This document shows, piece by piece, positions 18,111-28,880 of a DNA stretch of 64,000 nucleotides. The stretch's first letter is position 1, and each line of letters opens with the position of its first letter. Below the pieces are notes generated by a model. The model had not been told where the DNA came from and did no database searches. It saw only the letters and a program-made list of their open reading frames with translations. This DNA comes from an uncultured Pontibacter sp. (GTDB taxonomy: Bacteria; Bacteroidota; Bacteroidia; Cytophagales; Hymenobacteraceae): contig NZ_CANLZM010000004.1 of NCBI RefSeq assembly GCF_947495565.1, positions 1-64,000 on the forward strand. The letters run 5' to 3'. The position numbers and the translations under genes are program-made.

Positions 18111-18524
18111 TTACATCAGCACGCTAATAGTAACTGATTCTTCTGCAGTGTTTCCTTGTTCATCTGTAGCTTCTACTGTTATAACGTAAGCACCTTCCGG
18201 AGCATCATTAGGAAGCGTAATATTAATGTCTAAGTCCTTCTCCCGGTTATCGTTTAGGAAGTCACTAATGTCATCGTCCTCTACTTCGCTCGTGGTGCCG
18301 GTAGGGTTAGTTACCCAAACCCTTACATTTTCCAAACCTAAATTGTCTCTGATATCCGCTCTCAGTTCAACTTCATCTCCCGGTGCATAAATAGTATTTT
18401 CAGAAGGAGAAGATATCGTTATAGTCGGAGCCGTTACATCCAGGTCAACATCATCATCGTCATCATCGCATGCAATAAATGCAAAACTCAGGAGCAAAAC
18501 GAATAGCCAATTTAACTTTTTCAT
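18111..18524 (-). CDS. Small lipoprotein with poly-Asp N terminus and Ig-like domain
   Basis: This 137-residue protein has a lipoprotein signal (lipobox FIAC, Cys at about 19). The Cys is followed at once by six aspartates, then a single beta-sandwich (TAPTITISSPSENTIYAPGDEVEL to EESVTISVLM) of the DUF4625/Ig-like type. In Bacteroidota, acidic residues right after the lipidated Cys act as a lipoprotein export signal to the cell surface, so a surface location is likely. The aspartates are encoded by a GAT/GAC triplet run. No partner gene is evident. Confidence 0.8.
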   Translation of the reverse strand: MKKLNWLFVLLLSFAFIACDDDDDDVDLDVTAPTITISSPSENTIYAPGDEVELRADIRDNLGLENVRVWVTNPTGTTSEVEDDDISDFLNDNREKDLDINITLPNDAPEGAYVITVEATDEQGNTAEESVTISVLM

Positions 18525-18734
18525 AGCTTGGTGATTTTAAATGTGAACAAATAAATAGCTGTAATTCAATAATTTAATAAAAAAATATATATGCTTTAAA
18601 TATACTTGCTAAGGCAGTACAGCACTTATAACGAAGAAGTATGCATTAAGTTTTTAAGGACCATTTTGTGCAAAAAATAATAAAATTGCATTCTTTGATA
18701 AATTATATTGATTCAGTTTGAAGCTTTAGCAATA

Positions 18735-18764
18735 AAAAAGGAGCTCCGTCTGAAGCTCCTTTTT
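18735..18764 (-). terminator. Terminator of the amidase gene
   Basis: AAAAAGGAGCT at 18735-18745 pairs with AGCTCCTTTTT at 18754-18764. It lies 20 bases after the amidase stop and has T-runs on both strands. Confidence 0.85.
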
Positions 18765-18783
18765 AAAGATAGATTTATCAAGA

Positions 18784-19812
18784 TCAGTTACCTGCTTTAA
18801 AATCATCTATGATACCGTCGCATAGCCAGTTTGCTAGGGCTTGTCTGTTATTCGGAATCACAAATCTTCTTTGGTCTTTGTCATTTTTAATATTGCCCAA
18901 CTCCACAAAAACCGTGGGAGGGTTGCTATACTTGATCACATATAGACTACTGCGCGGCGTTACTGTACCAAAATAATCGCGGTTTGGCTGATATTGGTTA
19001 TACTTTGAAGTAAACACTTCATGTATCCGCTGCGCTAGCGCAAGGCCGGGTGCGCTGTTTTCATGGTGGTAAAAGAACACATCAATGTTCTGGCCTTTGC
19101 TACGGCTGTCTATATGGATGGAAAGCATGCGCTGATGCGCTCCAATGTGCTTCTGATACAGCTTGTTTACATCCGCTACTCGGTTCCGAAGCCTCTGTTT
19201 ATGATCATAAGGAATGGGCTTGCCAAAGTAGCTCACTTCATCTGTGTCCATTTTAAGGATGTTCTCATCCCGTATGCCATCGTCCTCATCCTGAACAATC
19301 ATATAAACAGTAGCGCTGTGCTCCATTAACCGGCGTGCCAGCCGGATGGTAACGTCATATGCATACTCATCTTCACTTAGCAGATACGAGCCATACTTGC
19401 CGATTGCGCCTGGGTCCGGACCGCTATGGCCGGCAACCAAATAGTAAACAGCTCCCTGAAGCTGCCTATCTTTAATTTCTACACGTGCGTAGTTTTTGCC
19501 AAACAATGGCTCAACGAGCACAGCGGGAGAGGGGGAAGCTATTTTTTCGACTGGCTTTATTTCCACAGCTTCAACTGCTGAGCCAGATATGGGCAGCAAG
19601 TATGTTTTACCTGCATAAATGCTGTTGCCCTGGCCCAGGTTCTTTTGGTTAAGATCCAGAAACGGCTGCAAATGCTGACTTGGGTCTAAGCCGTGCCTAC
19701 GAAGTAATACAAAAATGCCATCACCGTTCTTTGCTACCACTTTGGGGTAGCTTTGGCTAAAAAGGGTAGAGACATTTAAAAAAAGGATGAAGAAAAGTAT
19801 ATATCTACGCAA
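18784..19812 (-). CDS. N-acetylmuramoyl-L-alanine amidase with LysM-like N terminus
   Basis: This 342-residue secreted protein has a signal peptide (ILFFILFLNVSTLFSQ), a LysM-like region at about 22-75, a linker, and an Amidase_3 domain at about 120-335. The zinc ligands are visible as the His in AGHSGPDPGA, the Glu in EDEYAYDV and the His in SIHIDSR; the catalytic Glu is in FVELGNIKN. It should cleave the bond between MurNAc and the peptide stem in peptidoglycan, in the periplasm. No activator gene lies next to it. A terminator follows. Confidence 0.9.
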   Translation of the reverse strand: MRRYILFFILFLNVSTLFSQSYPKVVAKNGDGIFVLLRRHGLDPSQHLQPFLDLNQKNLGQGNSIYAGKTYLLPISGSAVEAVEIKPVEKIASPSPAVLVEPLFGKNYARVEIKDRQLQGAVYYLVAGHSGPDPGAIGKYGSYLLSEDEYAYDVTIRLARRLMEHSATVYMIVQDEDDGIRDENILKMDTDEVSYFGKPIPYDHKQRLRNRVADVNKLYQKHIGAHQRMLSIHIDSRSKGQNIDVFFYHHENSAPGLALAQRIHEVFTSKYNQYQPNRDYFGTVTPRSSLYVIKYSNPPTVFVELGNIKNDKDQRRFVIPNNRQALANWLCDGIIDDFKAGN

Positions 19813-19997
19813 TGCTATTACTGTTTATATCCTACTATATGTTACGAACTGGTAGCAGAAAAAATTTTACAAGCGTGAAAATATTCGGTTGTAACAGAGA
19901 TAAAGTTATACTTTTTAAGCGAGAATTTGCCAATGGCAAGGGCATCAATCAATTAAAATTTTAGTGAATGGAAAAAAGGGTAGGGGCACTTCCATGC

Positions 19998-20023
19998 AAA
20001 ACCCTGCTTCAGATAGCAGGGCT
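19998..20023 (-). terminator. Terminator of the M48 protease gene
   Basis: CCCTGCT at 20002-20008 pairs with AGCAGGG at 20015-20021. Three to four A on the plus side give a short T-run on the minus strand. It lies about 16 bases after the protease stop. Confidence 0.7.
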
Positions 20024-20038
20024 CCGACTCATAGCATC

Positions 20039-21490
<1,452 letters not shown>

Positions 21491-21847
21491 AATTTGATTG
21501 TTTATACTTAAGAGGCGAGTAGATATAAGCTTATATATAACTATTGCATAATCTTTGTATGAACGGCGCAGCAAAATGTTTAGTTGCGAGATGTATTTAG
21601 CTTAAGCCATGGCAATGCGTGGTCCTGATAAACAATTATCTCTATTTAACATAAAGTAAATTATAAGTGACACTTCAAATAGATATTTTATATCGTACAT
21701 TTTAAGTCTTATAATTTATATTATGTTAAGTAGCAAATGTAATTAGCCTTTGTTCTTATATGTTTCCTGCTCCTTATGAAGTGATTAAATAAAAAAAGGA
21801 GAAGCTTTTAAAGCCTCTCCTTTTTTTTTTATTTTAAGCAGTGTTGC
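21491..21847. other. 357-base AT-rich spacer, no gene
   Basis: It lies between the protease start and the end of the TPR gene. It holds the palindrome ATATAAGCTTATAT at 21523-21536, the inverted repeat TAAATTATAAG at 21657-21667 with CTTATAATTTA at 21708-21718, a small palindrome AAGTGACACTT at 21665-21675, and the terminator at 21791-21827. No ORF or RNA gene is convincing. Confidence 0.6.
21791..21830. terminator. Terminator of the TPR gene
   Basis: AAAAAAAGGAGA at 21791-21802 pairs with TCTCCTTTTTTT at 21816-21827, with extra pairs in the loop. It lies about 18 bases after the TPR gene stop and has T-runs on both strands. Confidence 0.88.
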
Positions 21848-22978
21848 TTAGTTCATCTTTGCAGATAATTTAGCAGCATCTGCTTTACGGCCTAAACGCG
21901 TGTAAACGTTTACAAGGTTCTGCATAGTTGCTTTATCCTCTGGCTGAATCTCATGCGCTTTCTCAAAGTATGGTAAAGCAGCCTGATAATATTTCTTTGC
22001 TTCGGCTTCTACAGCTTTACCGCGTTTCTGGTAAGTTGCATAGTCCATTTTAGCAGCTTTGTTATTAACCTCAGCGCCTTTGTTATATTCTAACACACCT
22101 AAGTTGTAGTAAGCATCAAAGTTAGTCGGGTCAGCTTGTATAGCTTTTTTATATACTTCTCTAGCGCCTTCGATGTCTTTTTTACGCTCCAGCAAGTTGC
22201 CTTTTACTGCGTAAAGGCTGGCATTTTTAGGATCTGCTTCGATAGCCTTGTCTAATTTAGCCATTGCCTCGTCAGCGCGATCGTTCTTCAGGTAGTATTT
22301 TAGCTCTTCCTGCATCAGGTACACACTGTTCGGGTGCTGCTCAAGGCCTTTAGATAATGTTGCCATCACAGCATCGTCGCTGGCTTCTGTAGCCTGCTGC
22401 AGCTGCACCTTAGCTTTGTATACGTCTTCAGTATTATGGCCCATGTTAATCAGCTCGTCATAGAAGCCAATTGCCTGGTCATACTTGTTATCCGCTGTGG
22501 ATGCGTAAGCTGCGTAAAGTACTGCAGTTGTATCTTCAGGGCTGATTTTGTGCGCCAATTCATACTTTTGAATTGCGTTTGGCCAATCCTGGTTATTATG
22601 AAATTCAACAGCCTGGTTCAATACCTGGCCGTAAAGCATTTGCTTACGCTCTGGCACCTGCTTGCCATACTCACCGTTCTGGCCATCAAGTTCTAAAGCT
22701 TTGTCAAAAGACTCCAGTACTACTGTAGGTGTTTTATCATCAGTTAGTTTACCATAAATCGGGTTGCCGATCATGTCCTGATAAATCACGCCTCTGTAGA
22801 ACCAGGTTTTAGCCTTATCTTTTGTCTTTTTATGCTCTGTAGCCTTTTCAATGTCAGTCAGGGCCTTATCAAGCGTACCATTCTTATGGTTTAAGACTGC
22901 ACTGTTCACAGCCGAATTTTGAGCACTTGCAACCGAAATGGTACCGGCTACTAAGGCTGTTAAAAGTACTTTTTTCAT
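21848..22978 (-). CDS. Secreted TPR-repeat protein downstream of gyrA
   Basis: This 376-residue protein has a signal peptide (KKVLLTALVAGTISVASAQ) and about six to eight TPR-like units from residue 30 to the end, for example DPTNFDAYYNLGVLEYNKG and AALPYFEKAHEIQPED. It is likely periplasmic and a protein-contact scaffold. It lies 70 bases after gyrA on the same strand; a gyrA-TPR neighbourhood is one I recall in related Bacteroidota, though I cannot check it here. The length is in the normal range. No enzymatic motif is visible. Confidence 0.82.
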   Translation of the reverse strand: MKKVLLTALVAGTISVASAQNSAVNSAVLNHKNGTLDKALTDIEKATEHKKTKDKAKTWFYRGVIYQDMIGNPIYGKLTDDKTPTVVLESFDKALELDGQNGEYGKQVPERKQMLYGQVLNQAVEFHNNQDWPNAIQKYELAHKISPEDTTAVLYAAYASTADNKYDQAIGFYDELINMGHNTEDVYKAKVQLQQATEASDDAVMATLSKGLEQHPNSVYLMQEELKYYLKNDRADEAMAKLDKAIEADPKNASLYAVKGNLLERKKDIEGAREVYKKAIQADPTNFDAYYNLGVLEYNKGAEVNNKAAKMDYATYQKRGKAVEAEAKKYYQAALPYFEKAHEIQPEDKATMQNLVNVYTRLGRKADAAKLSAKMN

Positions 22979-23048
22979 GCTTTTTATAATGGTTTGAGTT
23001 GTTGTTTGCTTAACGTATTATGTTTGTAAATAATTCGTTCTTAACAAT

Positions 23049-25598
23049 TTAGGCTTCCTCAGAGGTTTCCGGATCAATCATGGTGTCAGGCTGCAGAGAG
23101 TCATCTACTGATAGTTCAGACTGCTCCATTACCACTTCCTCCACATCTTCCTCGTTCTCCACCTCTACTTTAGCCACAGACGAAATCTGATCGCCTTCAT
23201 TAAGCTTGATCAAACGGACGCCTTGCGTAGCACGACCAATTACGCGCAGATCACTTACGCGCAACCTAATGGTAATGCCCGAGCGGTTAATGATCATCAA
23301 ATCATCCGTATCGATAACGCCTTTTATAGCAACGAGTTTACCGGTTTTGTCAGTAATATTCATTGTTTTGACACCCTTGCCACCTCGGTTGGTGATGCGG
23401 TACTCATCCAATGGAGAGCGTTTGCCAAAACCTTTTTCAGAAACTACCAACACGTCTGTGCTCTCATTCTCTACACAAACCATACCAACAACCTTATCAT
23501 CTGGGCCCGCAAGCGTTACGCCGCGTACACCGGCAGCAGTTCGGCCCATTGGGCGCACTTGCGTTTCGTTAAAACGGATTGCTCTACCAGACTCCAGCGC
23601 AATAATAATCTCGCTGCTCGTATTGGTCAGTTGAACATCTAGCAGACGGTCACCATCATTAATTGAGATGGCATTGATACCGTTAGTTCTTGGACGCGAA
23701 TAAGCCTCTAAAACCGTTTTCTTGATCGTGCCCTGCTCCGTAATAAAAACGAGGTTGTGGTTGAGTACGTAATCCTGATTTTTTAGGTCATGTACATTAA
23801 GCACCGCACGCACCTTGTCTTCTTTTTCAATCTGGATCAGGTTCTGGATAGCACGTCCTTTAGTCGTCTTCCCTCCTTCCGGAATCTCGTAAACCTTAAG
23901 CCAGAACACGCGCCCGAACTCTGTAAAGAACAGCATGTGATGGTGCGTATTCGCGATAAACAAGTGTTCTGTAAAGTCACTTTCCTTAGATGCAGCCACA
24001 CCTCTGGAGCCTACTCCTCCTCTACTCTGGCTACGGTACTCGTTCAAGGAAGTACGCTTGATATAACCTTCATGAGAGATGGTGATTACCATATTCTCCT
24101 CCGGAATCATGTCTTCATAAGAGATATCGCCTGTGCTGGCTTCTATACCAGTGCGGCGGGCATCTCCATAGCGCTCCCTGATTTCTATTAATTCATCTTT
24201 GATGATCTGCATGCGCAGGGCTTCATCATTCAGAATAGAAGTCAGGTAATCTATGAGTTTCATTATCTCCTGGTACTCTGCCTGAATCTTATCACGCTCC
24301 AGACCGGTAAGGCGCTGCAGACGCATATCCAAGATAGCACGGGCTTGTATCTCGCTAAGTGCAAAGCGCTCCATCAAGCCATTGCGGGCGATTTCAGGGT
24401 CCCGAGATGAACGGATCAGGTTGATAACTTCATCCAGGTTATCAAGGGCAATTAATAAACCCTCCAGAATATGCGCACGCTTTTTCGCTTCATCCAGTTC
24501 ATACTGTGTTCTGCGGATAACCACTTCATGTCTGTGGTCCACAAAGTGCTTGATCAAGTCCTTCAGGTTCAGCGTCATCGGGCGACCTTTAACCAAGGCC
24601 ACGTTGTTTACGCCAAACGAAGACTGCAGCGCTGTATACTTATACAGGTTGTTGAGTACCACATTCGGAATGGCATCGCGCTTCAGGTCATACACAATGC
24701 GCAGGCCATCACGGTCTGATTCATCGCGTAAATCCGCAATACCTTCAATCTTTTTATCATTGATGAGCGCAGCTGTTTTCTCTATAAGAGAGGCTTTGTT
24801 CACCATGTAAGGGATTTCGGTAACGATGATTTGCTCTTTGCCGCTTGGCGATGTTTCAAACTCAGCTCTGCCACGCATCAGCACACGGCCACGACCAGTT
24901 TCGAAAGCAGACTTTACACCATCGTAACCATGTATGATACCACCGGTTGGAAAGTCTGGCGCAGTAATGTGCTGCATCAGCTCGGCAATGGTGATTTCAG
25001 TATCGTCAATAAAAGCAATGATGCCGTTAACTACCTCTGTTAGGTTATGCGGTGCCATGTTTGTTGCCATACCCACAGCAATACCGGACGTGCCATTGAT
25101 AAGCAGGTTGGGGAGCTTGGCAGGCATTACGCTCGGCTCTTTCAGCGAGTCGTCAAAGTTTGGCACAAAGTCTACCGTATTCTTTTCCAGGTCGGCCAGC
25201 AGTTCATCGGCAATGCGCTTCAGGCGAGCCTCAGTATAACGCATGGCAGCCGGAGAGTCTCCGTCTATGGAGCCGTAGTTACCCTGGCCATCAACCAGCG
25301 GGTAGCGCAGCGACCAGTTCTGAGCCATACGCACCATCGTTTCGTATACAGAGGAGTCACCGTGCGGGTGATATTTACCCAGCACCTCTCCTACAATACG
25401 AGCAGACTTCTTGTAAGCCTTGTTATAGGATACGCCAAGCTCAGACATGCCATAAAGCACGCGGCGGTGCACTGGTTTTAATCCATCCCGCACATCGGGT
25501 AAGGCTCTGGAAATGATAACAGACATTGAGTAATCGATATACGCACCGCGCATCTCATCTTCAATGTTGATCGGTATTATTCGTTCGCCTTCTGTCAT
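23049..25598 (-). CDS. gyrA: DNA gyrase subunit A
   Basis: This 849-residue subunit of the type II topoisomerase introduces negative supercoils with GyrB. The N-terminal breakage-reunion domain carries the catalytic Tyr in [11 protein letters not shown], and the C-terminal beta-pinwheel has the GyrA box as NRGGKG, a variant of the consensus QRRGGKG. This separates it from ParC, which has a degenerate box. The quinolone region reads [17 protein letters not shown]: the Ser equivalent to E. coli S83 is kept, and the D87 position is Glu, a common natural variant. The tail is acidic ([12 protein letters not shown]). The gyrB gene is not in the window. Confidence 0.97.
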   Translation of the reverse strand: MTEGERIIPINIEDEMRGAYIDYSMSVIISRALPDVRDGLKPVHRRVLYGMSELGVSYNKAYKKSARIVGEVLGKYHPHGDSSVYETMVRMAQNWSLRYPLVDGQGNYGSIDGDSPAAMRYTEARLKRIADELLADLEKNTVDFVPNFDDSLKEPSVMPAKLPNLLINGTSGIAVGMATNMAPHNLTEVVNGIIAFIDDTEITIAELMQHITAPDFPTGGIIHGYDGVKSAFETGRGRVLMRGRAEFETSPSGKEQIIVTEIPYMVNKASLIEKTAALINDKKIEGIADLRDESDRDGLRIVYDLKRDAIPNVVLNNLYKYTALQSSFGVNNVALVKGRPMTLNLKDLIKHFVDHRHEVVIRRTQYELDEAKKRAHILEGLLIALDNLDEVINLIRSSRDPEIARNGLMERFALSEIQARAILDMRLQRLTGLERDKIQAEYQEIMKLIDYLTSILNDEALRMQIIKDELIEIRERYGDARRTGIEASTGDISYEDMIPEENMVITISHEGYIKRTSLNEYRSQSRGGVGSRGVAASKESDFTEHLFIANTHHHMLFFTEFGRVFWLKVYEIPEGGKTTKGRAIQNLIQIEKEDKVRAVLNVHDLKNQDYVLNHNLVFITEQGTIKKTVLEAYSRPRTNGINAISINDGDRLLDVQLTNTSSEIIIALESGRAIRFNETQVRPMGRTAAGVRGVTLAGPDDKVVGMVCVENESTDVLVVSEKGFGKRSPLDEYRITNRGGKGVKTMNITDKTGKLVAIKGVIDTDDLMIINRSGITIRLRVSDLRVIGRATQGVRLIKLNEGDQISSVAKVEVENEEDVEEVVMEQSELSVDDSLQPDTMIDPETSEEA

Positions 25599-25675
25599 GT
25601 TAAAAGGTCTAAATAATGTAAATGGTGTGATAGAAAAGGCAAGTTAGGCAAAAATGGCCTTAACGCCTATATAGC

Positions 25676-25918
25676 TTAATTCTTATTTTTGGCTTTTGAG
25701 TGCCCCTCGTGAGTTTTTTCCTCCGAAACCTTATTCATTTTCTCTCCCATTTTAGGGTTCTGCTTTTTCCAGATAGGTTGTCCGCGGTATTCCTGATCGC
25801 CATGGATATGCTCCATGCGGACCTGGCAAGGACCAATAGGACAAACTGGTTTACAGGAAACTATAGAAGCAGAGAAAAGCGCGAAGGCAAGTATGAAAAG
25901 CGGTTTTTTGTGTGTCAT
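25676..25918 (-). CDS. Small lipoprotein of unknown function
   Basis: This 80-residue protein has a lipoprotein signal (ILAFALFSASIVSC, Cys at about residue 22). The mature part is short, with two more Cys (KPVCPIGPC), several His and Met residues, and a highly basic C terminus (KTHEGHSKAKNKN). I do not recognise a family. The Cys/His content could bind metal, but this is speculation. It lies upstream of gyrA on the same strand, separated by 77 bases. Confidence 0.65.
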   Translation of the reverse strand: MTHKKPLFILAFALFSASIVSCKPVCPIGPCQVRMEHIHGDQEYRGQPIWKKQNPKMGEKMNKVSEEKTHEGHSKAKNKN

Positions 25919-26049
25919 GAGTTAAGTTTATGAGCAATGCATAAAACTAACGGGCGCTCAAATCCATATCATACAAAAATAAGCATTTTTGCTGACATTC
26001 AACATTATTTGACACGTTTATTGCCCCTTTTACAGGGCTTTTGAAGGTT

Positions 26050-26820
26050 TTACAGGGGATGAAACCCATTCACGGTGAAACCTCCGTCTACGGCTATGGT
26101 TTGCCCTGTAATATACGCTGCTGCAGGCATGCAAAGAAACGCCACCGTACCGGCCACATCTTCCGGTTCTCCAACTTTTTGCATAGGCGTGCGGCTAACC
26201 ACATTGTTATAAAACTCCGGGTTCTGCAGCACAGTCTGGGCCAATGGCGTGCTGATGTACCATGGTGCCACCGCATTTACACGAATGTTGTCTTTTGCCC
26301 ATTCTGCAGCCAGGTTGCGGGTAAGCTGCGTGAGTGCGGCTTTTGTCATGCCGTAAATGCTGCCGGTGCGCACATGTACCAGTCCGGCCACGGAGGTTAC
26401 ATGTATGATATTGCCTTGTTCTGATTTCTGCAGCAGCGGGTAAAGCAGCCTGTTAAGCTCAAAAGCAGACTGCAGATTTGTTTGCATGATAAAGCCGTAT
26501 TCTTCCGAAGTATAGTCGGCGGTAGGTTTACGGATATTTGTGCCCGCGTTATTGATAAGCGCATCCAACACACCCCACTTTTGCTGCACCCAATCTGCCA
26601 CAGCGGCTCTGCCCTCTGGCTGGCTTACGTCTGCAGATAATACATACAGCCGCTCCGGATGCTGCTGCTTTAGAGCATCCAGGTCTTCTTGTTTGCGGGC
26701 TACAGCCAGCACCTTAGCACCGAGAGCCAAAAACTCTTTAACGGTTGCCTCTCCAATACCTTTGGACCCTCCGGTTACTACAGCCTTCTTTCCAGATAGC
26801 TGCCATCTATTTTGTGTCAT
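26050..26820 (-). CDS. SDR-family oxidoreductase (tropinone-reductase-like)
   Basis: This 256-residue classical short-chain dehydrogenase has a TGGSKGIG nucleotide-binding motif near residue 16, NNAG near 91, the catalytic Ser in HVTSVAG, and Tyr-Lys in YGMTK. The C-terminal [15 protein letters not shown] is characteristic. It closely resembles the group annotated as tropinone reductase-like or 3-oxoacyl reductase; the substrate cannot be set from sequence. The ATG at 26820 places the Rossmann fold at the usual distance; the frame extends 10 codons upstream without support. Confidence 0.9.
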   Translation of the reverse strand: MTQNRWQLSGKKAVVTGGSKGIGEATVKEFLALGAKVLAVARKQEDLDALKQQHPERLYVLSADVSQPEGRAAVADWVQQKWGVLDALINNAGTNIRKPTADYTSEEYGFIMQTNLQSAFELNRLLYPLLQKSEQGNIIHVTSVAGLVHVRTGSIYGMTKAALTQLTRNLAAEWAKDNIRVNAVAPWYISTPLAQTVLQNPEFYNNVVSRTPMQKVGEPEDVAGTVAFLCMPAAAYITGQTIAVDGGFTVNGFHPL

Positions 26821-26989
26821 TATAAGTTTATTGTAAAGTGTACTAATCAATAAAACAAAAAAGAATTTAAAATCCTTAAGCTATAGACAATATTCTAGCT
26901 AAAAGACATCAAGATTAGCTTTCAAAAGTATAAATTGAACTTTGTTAAAAGGGTGCAAATCAAACTATCCTCAGCAAAAGATTATCGTT

Positions 26990-27721
26990 ATGAAAACATT
27001 AATTTTGTTAGCAGCACTTGCTTTGCCTGTTCATGCTGCATTCTCGCAGATAAATAATACGCCAGCCGGCATCAATGCTCAAAGAAACCTGCAGGTTTTG
27101 GGTGAAGATGGCAATAGTACCCCAGTACAATTGTTTGATAACAGGTACGAAGGTGTGAAGGGTAGCCCATACTTTTTAGAAAACTGGGGGAAAGGCTCTA
27201 TTACTGTTAATAACGTGACGGTGGAGGGTGTGCAGCTGAAGTATAATGTTTTTAAAAACCTGCTACTATACATAAATGCCAAGGGGCAACCTTATGAAAC
27301 AAGCCTTAATGGCATCCATCAGTTTGAAATACAAGACAGCCTGACCTCGCAAAAGTATGTTTTCAAGCGCTTACCTCCTTTAGGCGCAACGGATACTGAA
27401 CTGGCGCACCGCCTAGTTTTGTCGCTGTACGAAGGGCAGCAATTAAAGCTTGTTATGGTGCCCACTAAAGTATTCTTGAAAGCAAATTACCGGGGAGCCT
27501 ATTCGGCGCATAAGGCGCATGATGAGATAAGAGATGAAGCTGTATTTTATCTGATTGGCCCGGACGATGCTGTCTCTAAAGTTAAACTAAACAAGAAGAA
27601 CCTACTGAAGGCGCTGCCAGGCAAACAAGAGCAGGTTCAGGAATTTATGGCTAAGCAACAAGTTGATGCCAATACTGCCGAAGGCTGGAAAAAAGTGCTG
27701 GCGTACTATGAAGGACTTTAA
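26990..27721 (+). CDS. Secreted protein of unknown function
   Basis: This 243-residue protein has a clear signal peptide (KTLILLAALALPVHAAFSQ), which fixes the start at the ATG at 26990 rather than the frame's first Met at 26942. The mature part is mixed alpha/beta with no transmembrane segment and no motif I recognise. The C terminus is Lys- and Gln-rich (LKALPGKQEQVQEFMAKQQVD). I recall similar proteins in Bacteroidota annotated as hypothetical. The gene is convergent with the DUF457 gene, which starts 24 bases on. Confidence 0.75.
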   Translation: MKTLILLAALALPVHAAFSQINNTPAGINAQRNLQVLGEDGNSTPVQLFDNRYEGVKGSPYFLENWGKGSITVNNVTVEGVQLKYNVFKNLLLYINAKGQPYETSLNGIHQFEIQDSLTSQKYVFKRLPPLGATDTELAHRLVLSLYEGQQLKLVMVPTKVFLKANYRGAYSAHKAHDEIRDEAVFYLIGPDDAVSKVKLNKKNLLKALPGKQEQVQEFMAKQQVDANTAEGWKKVLAYYEGL

Positions 27722-27745
27722 TGCACTAAGCGTAAGTTGATTAAC

Positions 27746-28765
27746 TTACTTTTTGCCAAGTATGCGGTGCCAATAGGCAAGCAGGTAATTCTTATCTACT
27801 TTAGGCCGATTGTTTACTTCCTCAAATTTTAGCTTACCCTGCTGGTTTTGCCATACTTTATACACAAATACATAGTCGCCGCCACTCTCCTGCCAGCCGT
27901 CAAATTTGCCAAAGCGGAGGTCTTTTATCAGTAACGTGTCACTTTCTGTTTCTTCAACAGCGTAATAACCTTTCGTGATCTGGAGCAGCCGCTCTAGCTT
28001 TGGATGGCCGCGGTACGGCGCAAGGAGTTCGGCATGTTTAGGCTCAAAATCATACTTGATGGTTTTGTCTTCATCGAGCAAAGAGTAAAAGCCATTGTAG
28101 AAGCCGTCTGGGCCTTCAACTGTAACAGACCAGAAAACCGTATTTAGCGGTGTCGGTTTGCTGATGTAGGAAGTATACGGAATGCATTGCTTATCCATGC
28201 TCTTCTCAAAAGTATGGTCTGCTATACTTTTAGCCACGAAAGACCATAGTAGATAGCCTGTGCTGATAAACAAACCAGTATAATTCAAGCGTCGTCTTGT
28301 TGGGTTGTCACGGCTGTAAAAGGCAGCTGCAATAACCAATGCAAAAAAAGGCAGCGTGTACAGCGGATCAATAACAAACACATTATAAAAAGCTACCCCA
28401 TAAGTTGAAAAGGGCCAGAAAAGCTGGGTTCCCCAGGTGGTGCAGCTGTCTAACAGAATGTGAGTGATAAACCCGAAGAAAAACAAAAGTGACCAGTCCC
28501 GGAAGGTAGCCGCGCTGCTTTTGTAAAGCCGGTGCAGCAGCCAGCCAAGTAAAGGCGACACCACCAACGCAAATAAAATGGAATGGGTAATGGAGCGGTG
28601 AAAGCTTAACTGTTGCACCGTATCAAGCCATGGGTTTAACAGCACATCCAAATCCGGAATGGTGCCGGCTATGGCCCCCCAGAGCATGGCCTTGTTTCCA
28701 AGCCTCTTCCCTGCTACAGCCTCTCCAACTGACGCCCCTAAAACAATCTGCGTTAATGAATCCAT
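27746..28765 (-). CDS. DUF457/YdjM-type membrane metal-dependent hydrolase
   Basis: This 339-residue inner-membrane protein starts MDSLTQIVLGASVGEAV, followed by IAGTIPDLDVLL and LSFHRSITHSIL, the conserved PDxD and HRxxTHS motifs of the YdjM/DUF457 family. Four or so hydrophobic segments fill residues 1-185, and a soluble C-terminal domain covers about 190-339. The family resembles phospholipase-like metal hydrolases, and E. coli YdjM is under LexA control; the substrate is unknown. The gene is divergent from the ion channel gene. Confidence 0.88.
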   Translation of the reverse strand: MDSLTQIVLGASVGEAVAGKRLGNKAMLWGAIAGTIPDLDVLLNPWLDTVQQLSFHRSITHSILFALVVSPLLGWLLHRLYKSSAATFRDWSLLFFFGFITHILLDSCTTWGTQLFWPFSTYGVAFYNVFVIDPLYTLPFFALVIAAAFYSRDNPTRRRLNYTGLFISTGYLLWSFVAKSIADHTFEKSMDKQCIPYTSYISKPTPLNTVFWSVTVEGPDGFYNGFYSLLDEDKTIKYDFEPKHAELLAPYRGHPKLERLLQITKGYYAVEETESDTLLIKDLRFGKFDGWQESGGDYVFVYKVWQNQQGKLKFEEVNNRPKVDKNYLLAYWHRILGKK

Positions 28766-28880
28766 TTTAATTAAAAGTAAAGGTCATGGCAAGATTAAGT
28801 AGCTGCTGCAACCATGCCTTGCCTGTAAAGGTATAAACAAGCTGCTTTGCTGCAAAAGCGGCAGCCTATACTTGCACATT

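Noticed and set aside
23206..25516. Several long plus-strand open frames opposite gyrA
   Set aside because: They are shadows of the gyrA coding strand with no signal, motif or start context; gyrA is well supported.
24900..25598. Quinolone resistance change in GyrA
   Set aside because: The Ser of the resistance region is kept, and the Glu next to it is a common natural variant in other phyla.
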